Shown here: positions 8,570 to 17,046 of the stretch, in pieces
How the letters are laid out: the number at the start of each line of letters is the position of its first letter
Numbering within the stretch: position 1 is the stretch's first letter
Assembly (NCBI RefSeq): GCF_007923355.1
Contig: NZ_VOGO01000007.1
Location: 241,260 to 305,259, forward strand
From: Falsiphaeobacter marinintestinus
GTDB taxonomy: Bacteria > Pseudomonadota > Alphaproteobacteria > Rhodobacterales > Rhodobacteraceae
Length of the DNA: 64,000 nucleotides
Direction: 5' to 3'
Notes under the pieces: model-generated
Seen by the model: only the letters and a program-made list of their open reading frames with translations
Databases searched by the model: none
Told to the model about the DNA's origin: nothing
Translations under genes and position numbers: made by a program

Positions 8570-9238
8570 ATGGGGTGGCTGGAATTTGTGCTGGCTTGGG
8601 TTGCCTTCTTTGTGAGCCATTCACTGCCTCTGCGCCCTGGTCTGCGTCCTTGGCTTGAGGCTGGTCTGGGGCAGCGCGGGTTCACAATTGCCTATTCGGT
8701 TCTGTCGCTGGCTGCGCTGGTCTGGCTGATTGGTGCGGCGGGGCGCGCGCCCTTGGTGCTCATATGGGACTGGGCGCCATGGCAGGCTTATGTTCCGTTG
8801 GCTGTCATGCTGCCCGTCTGTATGCTTGCAGCCCTTGCGATCGGACGGCCAAACCCGTTTTCGTTTGGAGGCGCGCGGAATGAGCACTTCGATCCCGCGC
8901 GCGCTGGCATTGTTCGGGTCACACGGCATCCGCTGCTTCTGGCGTTGTCGTTGTGGGCGCTTTCGCATCTGGTTCCCAACGGCGATCTGGCGCATGTTCT
9001 TCTGTTCGGGATCTTTGCGGGTTTTGCCTTGTTTGGGGGCCGTCTGGTTGATCGGCGACGGCAGCGCGAAATGGGGGCTGAGTGGCAACGCCTGTATGCT
9101 GAGGTGACTGACGGCGTCGGCACTGCGAAACCCATGTCATGGACTTCGACATTCGTGCGCCTTGCGGCAGGTGTAGCGCTGTATGCTGGGCTTATCTGGG
9201 TGCACCCGTGGTTTTTCGGTGTGAACCCTCTGGGGTGA
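8570..9238 (+). CDS. nnrU: NnrU family membrane protein
   Basis: The start at 8570 (MGWLEFVLAWVAFFVSHSLP) gives a 222-residue protein beginning five bases after nnrS, with GGGG (8563-8566) upstream; an in-frame extension upstream lies in nnrS. Six or so membrane helices are predicted. The NnrU family pattern is visible in IRVTRHPLLLALSLWALSHL-like sequence at about 117-137 (here IVRVTRHPLLLALSLWALSH) and in the conserved FGGRLVDRRRQREMG. NnrU is associated with nitrite and nitric oxide reductase gene clusters; its biochemical role is not established. It ends 173 bp before the convergent narR gene. Confidence 0.88.
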   Translation: MGWLEFVLAWVAFFVSHSLPLRPGLRPWLEAGLGQRGFTIAYSVLSLAALVWLIGAAGRAPLVLIWDWAPWQAYVPLAVMLPVCMLAALAIGRPNPFSFGGARNEHFDPARAGIVRVTRHPLLLALSLWALSHLVPNGDLAHVLLFGIFAGFALFGGRLVDRRRQREMGAEWQRLYAEVTDGVGTAKPMSWTSTFVRLAAGVALYAGLIWVHPWFFGVNPLG

Positions 9239-9411
9239 TGACGACCCAGCCCGGCGATTGGTCTTCTGCCCTTGGCGAGTTTACAAGTGGCAAAGCGGGT
9301 ACGAATACTGGGTCGCGGGGGCGCGCATATCGGACTGATAACCAAAAGGGCCAACTTAGCGCGTCGAACGTCCCTGCATACTTGGGTCGAACCTTTGTCG
9401 GCAGTGTGCAC

Positions 9412-10107
9412 TTAGGCTGAGTAGTCGTCGATCAGTGGGTTCGGTTTGGCATAGCTGAGCAGGTCTTCGAGGTCGGTGATCATGATGCGATTGCCTTCGA
9501 CTTTGACTCCATAGGGTTCCAGACCTCTGAAAGCTCGGCTGAGGTTCTCGGGCGTCATTCCGAGAAATGACGCTAGGCGTCTTTTTTCCATCGTCAGATT
9601 GAACTCTGTGCTTCCTGTGCGCGCCTGTTGGCGCAGCAGATAGTTCGCGAGCCGTTCAAGAGATGTGCGCAGCTTTAGATCCTTGGTGTTTTTCACAACG
9701 GATCGGTAGCACTGCGCAAGCTCGGCAACGATCGCCTGAGCAAAGGCGCAGTCCACGGTAAAAACAGTTCTCACATCCTGGGAGGGAATGAGAGCAATGC
9801 GGCTTTTCTCAAGCGTTCTTGCGGACATCAGATAAGGCAAATTTCTGACACTCGCGGCCAGAATGAAAGTTGATACGGGCCTGACAGTCGCCATGCTCGT
9901 CTCGCGGCCATTCCACTCTGCGAACAGATCAACGGACCCTGACAGAACGACATGCAGAAAGTCGGGTGGTTCATTCTCATGAATCAGATCAATCCGGGGC
10001 GGAAAGTTCTGAACATATGCGCCGCGCATGAGGGCGCGGAAATTGATTTCGTCCATGTCGGCGAACAATGCGAGGTCTCGAATCTCTTGTTTGTAAGAGT
10101 CAGACAT
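9412..10107 (-). CDS. narR: Crp/Fnr-family regulator, NarR-type (nitrate respiration)
   Basis: The protein has a cyclic-nucleotide-like beta barrel (residues about 20-110) and a C-terminal HTH with KRRLASFLGMTPENLSRAFRGL as recognition region. The E-xx-SR pattern fits FNR-type TTGAT recognition. The N-terminal cysteines that hold the Fe-S cluster in FNR are missing, as in NarR/NNR/DNR proteins. It lies divergent from narK1, the place of narR in Paracoccus, where NarR activates nar genes in response to nitrate or nitrite. Starts at 10107, 10128 (ATG) and 10158 (GTG) are all possible; the GTG overlaps an FNR box, so I prefer a downstream ATG (231 residues). Confidence 0.82.
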   Translation of the reverse strand: MSDSYKQEIRDLALFADMDEINFRALMRGAYVQNFPPRIDLIHENEPPDFLHVVLSGSVDLFAEWNGRETSMATVRPVSTFILAASVRNLPYLMSARTLEKSRIALIPSQDVRTVFTVDCAFAQAIVAELAQCYRSVVKNTKDLKLRTSLERLANYLLRQQARTGSTEFNLTMEKRRLASFLGMTPENLSRAFRGLEPYGVKVEGNRIMITDLEDLLSYAKPNPLIDDYSA

Positions 10108-10158
10108 GTCCGCGTTGGTTCCCGCCATTTTTCGACTTGCGGTATCTTTCCGGGCCAC

Positions 10159-10172
10159 TTGATAAATGTCAA
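10159..10172. promoter_or_regulatory. FNR-type box TTGAT-N4-GTCAA
   Basis: TTGATAAATGTCAA sits just upstream of narR and is embedded in a longer palindrome (CAC...GTG, 10156-10175). On the minus strand it reads TTGACATTTATCAA. One half-site departs from the TTGAT-N4-ATCAA consensus by a single base. It is placed to control narR itself, either autoregulation or control by another FNR/NNR protein. Confidence 0.6.
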
Positions 10173-10271
10173 GTGTCTGTTTGTGTTGCGCCGAAACCCA
10201 CTTGATATACCCGGAAGCGCAAGTTGATAAATATACGTAAGTTACTTATTTTGTTGATAAAATTATGAGTT

Positions 10272-10285
10272 TTGATCCAGATCAA
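10272..10285. promoter_or_regulatory. Consensus FNR/NarR box upstream of narK1
   Basis: TTGATCCAGATCAA is a perfect TTGAT-N4-ATCAA site. Its centre at 10278.5 lies 87 bp before the narK1 ATG. If it acts at the usual -41.5 position, transcription would start near 10320. AT-rich half-sites TTGATAAATA (10224 region) and TTGATAAAAT (10254 region) lie further upstream. This is the expected entry point for anaerobic, nitrate-dependent activation of the whole nar operon. Confidence 0.75.
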
Positions 10286-10365
10286 TATCATTTTGGCGCT
10301 TAGGGCGCACGTCTCTCCTAACTCAGAACAGCAGTTCAAAGGCTGCAAAAGAAGGAGGGGCCAGA

Positions 10366-11775
10366 ATGGAACTTCAGAATAAGGCCACAGCACTGTGGTC
10401 CAATTTCTTCAATGTAAGGATGGTGCAGATCAGAACGTTCCACATGACGTGGTTCGCGTTCTTTTCGTGCTTTTTCGCATGGTTCGGCATCGCGCCTCTG
10501 ATGAGCGTTGTGCGTGACGAACTGATGCTGACCAAAGAGCAAATCGGCTGGGCGATCATCGGCTCGGTTTCGATGACAATTTTCGCGCGTCTGTTCATTG
10601 GATGGCTGTGTGACCGTATCGGGCCGCGCAAGTCCTACACCTGGCTTTTGTTGGTTGGGTCCCTGCCCGTGATGGGGATCGGCCTTGCGCACGACTTTCA
10701 GACCTTCCTGCTTTTCCGTGTTCTCATTGGTGGGATCGGCGCGGCTTTTGTGATTACGCAATACCACACGTCCGTTATGTTTGCGCCCAACGTGGTGGGG
10801 CAGGCCAACGCGACATCTGCAGGCTGGGGCAACCTTGGCGGCGGTGTCACGCAGTTTGTTATGCCCTTGCTGTTTTCGGTCATGGTTGTGGGGTTTGGCT
10901 TTTCAGAAGCAGTTGGCTGGCGCCTGTCGATGGTTGTGGTCGGTATCATCATCTTCCTGACCGGCATTGCCTATTACTATCTGACCCAGGATGCGCCGGA
11001 CGGCAATTTTGACGATTTGCGCGCCCAGGGCAAAATGGAGGAAAAGCAGAAGGTAACCGGCAACTATATGCAGGCCCTTAAAGACCCCCGTGTCTGGGTA
11101 TTGTTCGTGATCTATGGTGCCTGTTTCGGCATCGAGCTGACAGTGAACAATGTCGCCGCTCTCTACTTCATGGACTATTTCGACCTGACGCTTGTGACCG
11201 CAGGTTTTGTGGCCGCATCCTTTGGACTTATGAACATGTTCGCCCGCACGCTGGGTGGTCTGTTCGGGGACAACTTCGGAGCGCTCTGGGGTTTGAAAGG
11301 GCGTAGTTTCTGGCTTTTTGTCTGTCTCTTTTTTGAAGGCTGTGCCTTGATGATCTTTAGCCAGATGCAGGTTCTGTTTCTGGCTCTGCCTGCGCTGATC
11401 GTCTTCTCTTTGTTCACACAGATGGCCGAAGGGGCGACCTATTCGGTGGTGCCGTTCATCAACAAGAAATCGCTCGGGGCAGTGGCCGGTGTGGTGGGTG
11501 CAGGCGGGAATGCAGGCGCGGTGCTTGCAGGTTTCCTGTTCAAGAACGTGATCGACTGGTCCGAGGCGTTCTTCATCCTTGGCATCATTGTTACCTGCGC
11601 GTCTTTCCTGGCCTTTTTTGTCCGGTTCTCGACCCGGCAGGAGGATGAGGAGCGGGCCAATTTCGCTGCTGCCAATATTGAGACCCTGAGGTTGCGTGCG
11701 CTCAAAGCAAACGCAGCGCTGGAAGAGGGCCTTATCGCCGTCGCTCACAAGAATGGCGCAGAGCCAGCTCAGTAA
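10366..11775 (+). CDS. narK: Nitrate/nitrite MFS transporter, NarK1 type
   Basis: A 469-residue, 12-helix MFS protein with GGAGGGG ribosome site (10352-10358). The nitrate-porter signature is seen twice: SAGWGNLGGGVTQFVMPLLF at about 145-165 and KKSLGAVAGVVGAGGNAGAV at about 366-385; LFIGWLCDRIGPRKSYTW is the MFS loop 2-3 motif. The soluble C-terminal tail is Ala/Glu rich. NarK1-type carriers are thought to take up nitrate with protons, and NarK2-type to exchange nitrate for nitrite. It is the first gene of the nar operon; in Paracoccus the two carriers are one fused protein. Confidence 0.92.
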   Translation: MELQNKATALWSNFFNVRMVQIRTFHMTWFAFFSCFFAWFGIAPLMSVVRDELMLTKEQIGWAIIGSVSMTIFARLFIGWLCDRIGPRKSYTWLLLVGSLPVMGIGLAHDFQTFLLFRVLIGGIGAAFVITQYHTSVMFAPNVVGQANATSAGWGNLGGGVTQFVMPLLFSVMVVGFGFSEAVGWRLSMVVVGIIIFLTGIAYYYLTQDAPDGNFDDLRAQGKMEEKQKVTGNYMQALKDPRVWVLFVIYGACFGIELTVNNVAALYFMDYFDLTLVTAGFVAASFGLMNMFARTLGGLFGDNFGALWGLKGRSFWLFVCLFFEGCALMIFSQMQVLFLALPALIVFSLFTQMAEGATYSVVPFINKKSLGAVAGVVGAGGNAGAVLAGFLFKNVIDWSEAFFILGIIVTCASFLAFFVRFSTRQEDEERANFAAANIETLRLRALKANAALEEGLIAVAHKNGAEPAQ

Positions 11776-11786
11776 ATTTCAATCCC

Positions 11787-11809
11787 GGCGGGCCGATGAG
11801 CGGCCCGCC
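11787..11809 (+). other. GC-rich stem-loop between narK1 and narK2
   Basis: GGCGGGCCG and CGGCCCGCC form a perfect 9-bp stem with a five-base loop in the 71-bp gap. No T-run follows, so it is not a classic terminator. It probably acts as an mRNA stabiliser or processing site. Confidence 0.6.
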
Positions 11810-11846
11810 ACAGGCAAGCAAAACGCCACTCCGGGAGGACCCCATC

Positions 11847-13244
11847 ATGGCGATCACAGCAACCCAATCCGCCAATAGCGGCTATCTGTTAACCGACTGG
11901 CGACCCGAGGACCCTCAGTTCTGGGAAACCGAAGGCAAACGCATCGCGGCCCGTAACTTGTGGATTTCAATTCCGAACCTGCTTTTGGCCTTTTCAGTCT
12001 GGATGGTCTGGTCGGTCGTCGTGGCCAAGATGCCGGCAATCGGATTTGACTTTTCCGTTGGCCAGCGGTTTTGGCTTGCCGCGCTGCCGGGTCTGTCCGG
12101 CGCCACGCTGCGCATCTTCTACAGCTTCATGGTGCCGATCTTTGGGGGCCGAAAATGGACTGCGATTTCGACCGCGTCCTTGCTTCTGCCCGCCCTCGGC
12201 ATCGGGTTTGCAGTTCAAAACCCTGAAACAAGCTATGTCACCTTCCTGATCCTTGCACTGATGTGCGGTTTTGGCGGCGGCAACTTTGCGTCTTCCATGG
12301 CCAATATCGCGTTCTTTTACCCAAAAATGACAAAGGGACAGGCGCTTGCGATGAACGCGGGGCTGGGCAACCTTGGTGTGTCTGTCATGCAGTTCGTTGT
12401 GCCGATTGTCATCACAATCGGTGTCTTTGGGGCCATCGGTGGTGAGCCACAGCAATTGTCCGACGGTGGCCAGCTTTTCATTCAGAATGCAGGTTTCATC
12501 TGGGTGCCGTTCCTGATCGTCAGCGCGGTCGCGGCCTGGTTCGGGATGAACGACATCGCAGATGCGAAGTCTTCGTTTGCAGAACAGTCGATCATTTTCA
12601 GCCGCAAGCACAACTGGATCATGTGTATCCTTTATACCGGCACGTTTGGCAGCTTCATCGGGTATGCCGCTGGCTTTCCACTTTTGATGCGGACGCAGTT
12701 CCCCGAAGTTGATGTGCTGCGCTATGCCTTTCTCGGACCGCTTGTCGGCGCGCTGAGCCGTGCTGCAACGGGTTGGATTTCAGACAAGTTCGGCGGTGGG
12801 CGCGTCACCTTCTGGTGCTTCCTTGGCATGATCGTTGCGGTCTTCGGTGTTCTGCAGTTCCTGCCTTCCGAGGCCTCGCCTGCCGGTAACTTCTGGGGCT
12901 TTTTCGCCTGCTTCATGGCGTTGTTCTTCCTGACGGGTGTGGGCAATGCGTCGACGTTCCAGATGATCCCATCGATCATGCGCCAAGAAGTGCCTCGGTT
13001 GATGCCCAACCTGGATGAGGCGGCAACCCTGAAGCAATCCGAGCGTGAGAGTGCCGCGATCATCGCCTTTACCTCTGCCATTGCGGCATATGGGGCGTTC
13101 TTCATTCCCAAGCTCTACGGCACCTCGATCGCCATGACAGGCGCCCCGAATGGTGCGTTGTGGGCTTTCCTTTGCTTCTACGCCGTCTGCGCCGTGATTT
13201 GCTGGTTCTTCTACAGCCGCAAATCCGCGCCGGTTCCCTGCTGA
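11847..13244 (+). CDS. narK2: Nitrate/nitrite antiporter, NarK2 type
   Basis: The ATG at 11847 follows GGGAGGA and gives 465 residues; an upstream in-frame start at 11796 would lie inside the preceding stem-loop. Twelve helices are predicted. NarK2-specific patterns include WDYRPE-like TDWRPEDPQFWETEGKRIA at the N-terminus and AMNAGLGNLGVSVMQFVVP. LSRAATGWISDKFGGGRVTF and FQMIPSIMRQEVPRLM are also present. It probably exchanges cytoplasmic nitrite for nitrate, or imports nitrate when nitrite is available, feeding NarG, whose active site faces the cytoplasm. It is separate from narK1 by 71 bp. Confidence 0.9.
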   Translation: MAITATQSANSGYLLTDWRPEDPQFWETEGKRIAARNLWISIPNLLLAFSVWMVWSVVVAKMPAIGFDFSVGQRFWLAALPGLSGATLRIFYSFMVPIFGGRKWTAISTASLLLPALGIGFAVQNPETSYVTFLILALMCGFGGGNFASSMANIAFFYPKMTKGQALAMNAGLGNLGVSVMQFVVPIVITIGVFGAIGGEPQQLSDGGQLFIQNAGFIWVPFLIVSAVAAWFGMNDIADAKSSFAEQSIIFSRKHNWIMCILYTGTFGSFIGYAAGFPLLMRTQFPEVDVLRYAFLGPLVGALSRAATGWISDKFGGGRVTFWCFLGMIVAVFGVLQFLPSEASPAGNFWGFFACFMALFFLTGVGNASTFQMIPSIMRQEVPRLMPNLDEAATLKQSERESAAIIAFTSAIAAYGAFFIPKLYGTSIAMTGAPNGALWAFLCFYAVCAVICWFFYSRKSAPVPC

Positions 13245-13258
13245 TCCGACACAACAAC

Positions 13259-13282
13259 ACCGCGCCGTTCCGGCGGCGCGGT
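13259..13282 (+). other. GC-rich stem-loop between narK2 and narG
   Basis: ACCGCGCCG and CGGCGCGGT form a perfect 9-bp stem with a six-base loop, ending 23 bp before the narG start. No U-tract follows. Together with the stem-loop before narK2 it brackets the narK2 message. Confidence 0.6.
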
Positions 13283-13305
13283 TCCCGATTTCAGGAGAAA
13301 ATGAC

Positions 13306-16300
13306 ATGAGCCATCTGCTCGACAGATTGAACTTCCTCCAGTCAAATGAACTGGAACAGTTTTCGAACGGCCACGGTCAGGTCACACGTGAAAACCGCGA
13401 CTGGGAAGACACCTATCGCAACCGTTGGCGGCACGACAAAGTTGTCCGGTCTACCCATGGGGTGAATTGCACCGGGTCGTGCAGCTGGAAGATCTACGTC
13501 AAGTCGGGGATCGTGACTTGGGAAACCCAGCAGACGGATTATCCGCGTACCCGTGCCGATTTGCCAAACCACGAACCGCGCGGATGCGCGCGTGGAGCGA
13601 GCTATAGCTGGTATCTTTATTCGGCAAACCGGGTGAAGAACCCTCTGGTCAGGGGCCGGTTGATGAAGGTCTGGCGCAAGATGCGCGAGACGCTGAAACC
13701 AATCGAGGCCTGGACCAAGCTGCAAGCAGATCCGATCCTGCGGGCGTCGTACGTTGAGACACGCGGTAAGGGCGGCTTTGTGCGCGCCACCTGGGACGAA
13801 GCAACCGAGATTACGGCCGCTGCCAATGCCTATACCGCCAAAACCTATGGTCCTGACCGGGTATTCGGGTTCTCGCCCATCCCAGCCATGTCGATGGTCA
13901 GCTATGCCGCCGGATCACGATATCTGAGCCTGATGGGTGGCGTGTGCATGTCGTTCTACGATTGGTATTGTGACTTGCCTCCTGCGTCTCCGATGACATG
14001 GGGCGAACAGACCGACGTGCCGGAAAGCGCGGATTGGTACAACTCGGGCTATCTGCTTCTTTGGGGGTCGAACGTGCCGCAAACGCGGACACCCGATGCG
14101 CATTTTTACACCGAAGCGCGTTATAAGGGCACCAAGTCTGCCGTCATTTGCCCTGACTATTCCGAAGCCGCCAAATTCGGGGATGTCTGGCTGAACGCCA
14201 AGCAGGGCACCGACGCGGCGCTTGCAATGGCGTTTGGCCACGTGATCCTGCGCGAGTTCCATCTGAATCGTCAGACTGAATATTTTGAAGAATACACCCG
14301 GAAATATTCGGACTTCCCGATGTTGGTGAAGCTGGAAAACAATGACGGCAAGCTTGTTCCCGGCCGGTTCCTGCGGGCCGACGATCTGGACGGCAAACTG
14401 GGCGAAGACAACAATCCCAAGTGGAAGACCGTCGCATTTGACGAGTTGTCGGGCGCGTATGTGTCGCCCAACGGGTCTGTTGGCTATCGCTGGGGGGAAG
14501 ATGGCGAATGGAACCTCGAAGAGAAAGCGAAGACTGCTGAGACGCGGCTTAAGATGAGCCTCGTTCTGGAAGAAGACCATGACGATGTGGTCGGTGTTGA
14601 TTTCCCCTATTTCGGCGGTGAAGCGTTTGGCCAGTTCAAGACCGACGCGGTTCATCCCGATGTTCTGACCCGCAACATTCCGGTCAAAAAGATCAAAACC
14701 GCCGACGGCGAAATTGCTGTGGCCACCGTGTTCGACCTGTTTTGTGCCAACTATGGGCTTGATCGGGGTTTGGGCGGCGGTTGGGTCACATCCGATTACG
14801 CCAGCGACATGCCCGGAACCCCGGCGTGGGCCGAGAAGATCACCGGTGTTCCCGCCGATAAGATTGCCCATGTCGCACGTGAATTTGCCGACAATGCCGA
14901 AAAGACCAACGGCAAGTCCATGATCATCATCGGCGCCGCGATGAACCACTGGTTCCATATGGATATGAACTATCGTGGTGTCATCAATATGCTGGTCATG
15001 TGTGGCTGCGTCGGTCAATCCGGCGGTGGGTGGGCGCATTATGTGGGTCAGGAGAAACTCCGCCCGCAAACCGGCTGGCAACCGCTGGCCTTTGCCCTGG
15101 ATTGGAACCGCCCGCCGCGTCACATGAATTCGACGTCCGCTTGGTACGCTCATACTGACCAATGGCGCTATGAAACGCTGAAAGCGGATGAGATCCTGTC
15201 GCCTACAGCGCCCGAAGGTGACTGGGACGTCAGCCTGATCGACTATAACATTCGTGCCGAACGGATGGGCTGGCTGCCATCGGCGCCGCAGCTGAAAACC
15301 AACCCCTTAGAGGTTGCCAAAGCTGCAAAAGCAGCCGGAAAAGACATCCCGGCCTATGTGGCCGAGACCCTGAAATCGGGCGATCTGGAAATGTCCTGCG
15401 AGGACCCGGACAATCCGGCCAACTGGCCGCGCAACCTGTTTGTATGGCGGTCGAACCTGCTGGGCTCTTCCGGCAAAGGGCATGAATACTTCCTCAAGCA
15501 CCTGCTGGGCACGGACAACGGTGTCATGGGCAAGGATCTTGGCGAAGAAGGAGGCCAACTGCCCAAGGAGGCCGTCTGGCACCAGGATGCGCCGCGCGGA
15601 AAACTGGATTTGCTGGTGACCATCGACTTCCGGATGTCGACCACCTGCGTGTACTCGGACATCGTTTTGCCAACCGCAAGTTGGTACGAAAAAGACGACA
15701 TGAACACGTCGGACATGCACCCGTTCATTCATCCGCTGCAAGCCGCCGTGGATCCGGCGTACGAAAGCAAATCCGATTGGGAAATCTTTAAGGCGATTGC
15801 GAAGAAATTCCAGGAAATCACGCCAGGGTATCTGGGCGTTGAGACGGATATCGTCGCGTTGCCGATCTTGCACGACACCCCTGCAGAGATCGCGCAGGAT
15901 CAGGTGAAAGACTGGAAGAAAGGTGAATGTGATCTGATCCCGGGCAAGACCGCACCGGCCTTTGTGGCGGTTGAGCGCGATTACACAGCGATCTACGACC
16001 GGTTCACGGCGCTTGGTCCGATGCTTGATAAACTGGGCAATGGCGGCAAGGGGATCACCTGGAACACCCAGGACGAGATCGACAATCTGTCAGACCTCAA
16101 CGGTGTCCAACTGGATGGCCCGGCTGCCGGACGACCCAAGATCGAAACCGCGATCGATGCCTGCGAAGTGATCCTGATGCTCGCGCCCGAGACGAACGGC
16201 AATGTCGCCGTCAAGGCTTGGGAGGCACTGGAGAAGGCCACAGGGCGCGAACACGCGCATTTGGCGGAAGGTGAGCATGGCCAGAAAATCCGGTTCCGGG

Positions 16301-17046
16301 ACATTGCGGCGCAGCCCCGCAAGATCATCTCGTCGCCCACGTGGTCGGGCATCGAAAGCGAGAAGGTCAGCTATAACGCGGGCTACACCAATGTGCATGA
16401 GCTAATCCCGTGGCGAACCCTGACAGGGCGACAGCAGCTGTATCAGGACCACTTGTGGATGCGGGCTTTTGGCGAAGGATTCATGTCTTACCGGCCTCCG
16501 GTCGACCTGAAAACCATCACCAAGGACGTTCAGGACGAAGGTGACACACTTGTGTTGAACTTCATCACCCCGCACCAGAAATGGGGCATCCATTCGACCT
16601 ATACCGACAATCTTTTGATGCTGACGCTGAACCGGGGCGGGCCGGTGGTCTGGATTTCCGAGGTGGACGCCAAATCGGCTGGGATCGTCGATAACGACTG
16701 GATCGAGGTCTACAACAGCAATGGCGCCTTGACGGCGCGGGCGGTTGTTTCTCAGCGGATCAAGGAAGGATCGACCTTCATGTATCACGCGCAGGAAAAG
16801 ATCGTGAACACGCCGGGGTCTGAAAAGACAGGCCATCGCGGGGGGATCCACAACTCGGTGACCCGCACGGTTCTGAAACCCACCCATATGATCGGTGGCT
16901 ATGCCCAGCAATCCTATGGCTTCAACTACTACGGCACCGTGGGCGCGAACCGGGACGAGTTCGTCGTCATTCGCAAAATGAAGAACGTTGACTGGCTCGA
17001 CAAGGAAGAGAGCTGGAAGGCGCCTGCACAGGAGGCAGCAGAATGA
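13306..17046 (+). CDS. narG: Respiratory nitrate reductase alpha subunit
   Basis: The 1246-residue product is the normal NarG length. The N-terminal FS0 site has His51, Cys55, Cys59 and Cys94, two residues later than the E. coli ligands (49, 53, 57, 92). The segment YDWYCDLPPASP carries the Mo-ligand Asp (about residue 223). No twin-arginine signal with a cleavage site is present, as expected for a cytoplasm-facing NarG. It binds Mo-bis-MGD and reduces nitrate to nitrite with quinol electrons passed by NarI and NarH. The ribosome site is AGGAGAAA before 13306, and the stop overlaps narH by four bases. Confidence 0.97.
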   Translation: MSHLLDRLNFLQSNELEQFSNGHGQVTRENRDWEDTYRNRWRHDKVVRSTHGVNCTGSCSWKIYVKSGIVTWETQQTDYPRTRADLPNHEPRGCARGASYSWYLYSANRVKNPLVRGRLMKVWRKMRETLKPIEAWTKLQADPILRASYVETRGKGGFVRATWDEATEITAAANAYTAKTYGPDRVFGFSPIPAMSMVSYAAGSRYLSLMGGVCMSFYDWYCDLPPASPMTWGEQTDVPESADWYNSGYLLLWGSNVPQTRTPDAHFYTEARYKGTKSAVICPDYSEAAKFGDVWLNAKQGTDAALAMAFGHVILREFHLNRQTEYFEEYTRKYSDFPMLVKLENNDGKLVPGRFLRADDLDGKLGEDNNPKWKTVAFDELSGAYVSPNGSVGYRWGEDGEWNLEEKAKTAETRLKMSLVLEEDHDDVVGVDFPYFGGEAFGQFKTDAVHPDVLTRNIPVKKIKTADGEIAVATVFDLFCANYGLDRGLGGGWVTSDYASDMPGTPAWAEKITGVPADKIAHVAREFADNAEKTNGKSMIIIGAAMNHWFHMDMNYRGVINMLVMCGCVGQSGGGWAHYVGQEKLRPQTGWQPLAFALDWNRPPRHMNSTSAWYAHTDQWRYETLKADEILSPTAPEGDWDVSLIDYNIRAERMGWLPSAPQLKTNPLEVAKAAKAAGKDIPAYVAETLKSGDLEMSCEDPDNPANWPRNLFVWRSNLLGSSGKGHEYFLKHLLGTDNGVMGKDLGEEGGQLPKEAVWHQDAPRGKLDLLVTIDFRMSTTCVYSDIVLPTASWYEKDDMNTSDMHPFIHPLQAAVDPAYESKSDWEIFKAIAKKFQEITPGYLGVETDIVALPILHDTPAEIAQDQVKDWKKGECDLIPGKTAPAFVAVERDYTAIYDRFTALGPMLDKLGNGGKGITWNTQDEIDNLSDLNGVQLDGPAAGRPKIETAIDACEVILMLAPETNGNVAVKAWEALEKATGREHAHLAEGEHGQKIRFRDIAAQPRKIISSPTWSGIESEKVSYNAGYTNVHELIPWRTLTGRQQLYQDHLWMRAFGEGFMSYRPPVDLKTITKDVQDEGDTLVLNFITPHQKWGIHSTYTDNLLMLTLNRGGPVVWISEVDAKSAGIVDNDWIEVYNSNGALTARAVVSQRIKEGSTFMYHAQEKIVNTPGSEKTGHRGGIHNSVTRTVLKPTHMIGGYAQQSYGFNYYGTVGANRDEFVVIRKMKNVDWLDKEESWKAPAQEAAE

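Noticed and set aside
13915..15162. A 415-codon minus-strand frame inside narG
   Set aside because: It is fully covered by narG, which has intact family motifs; high-GC genes often leave long antisense frames.
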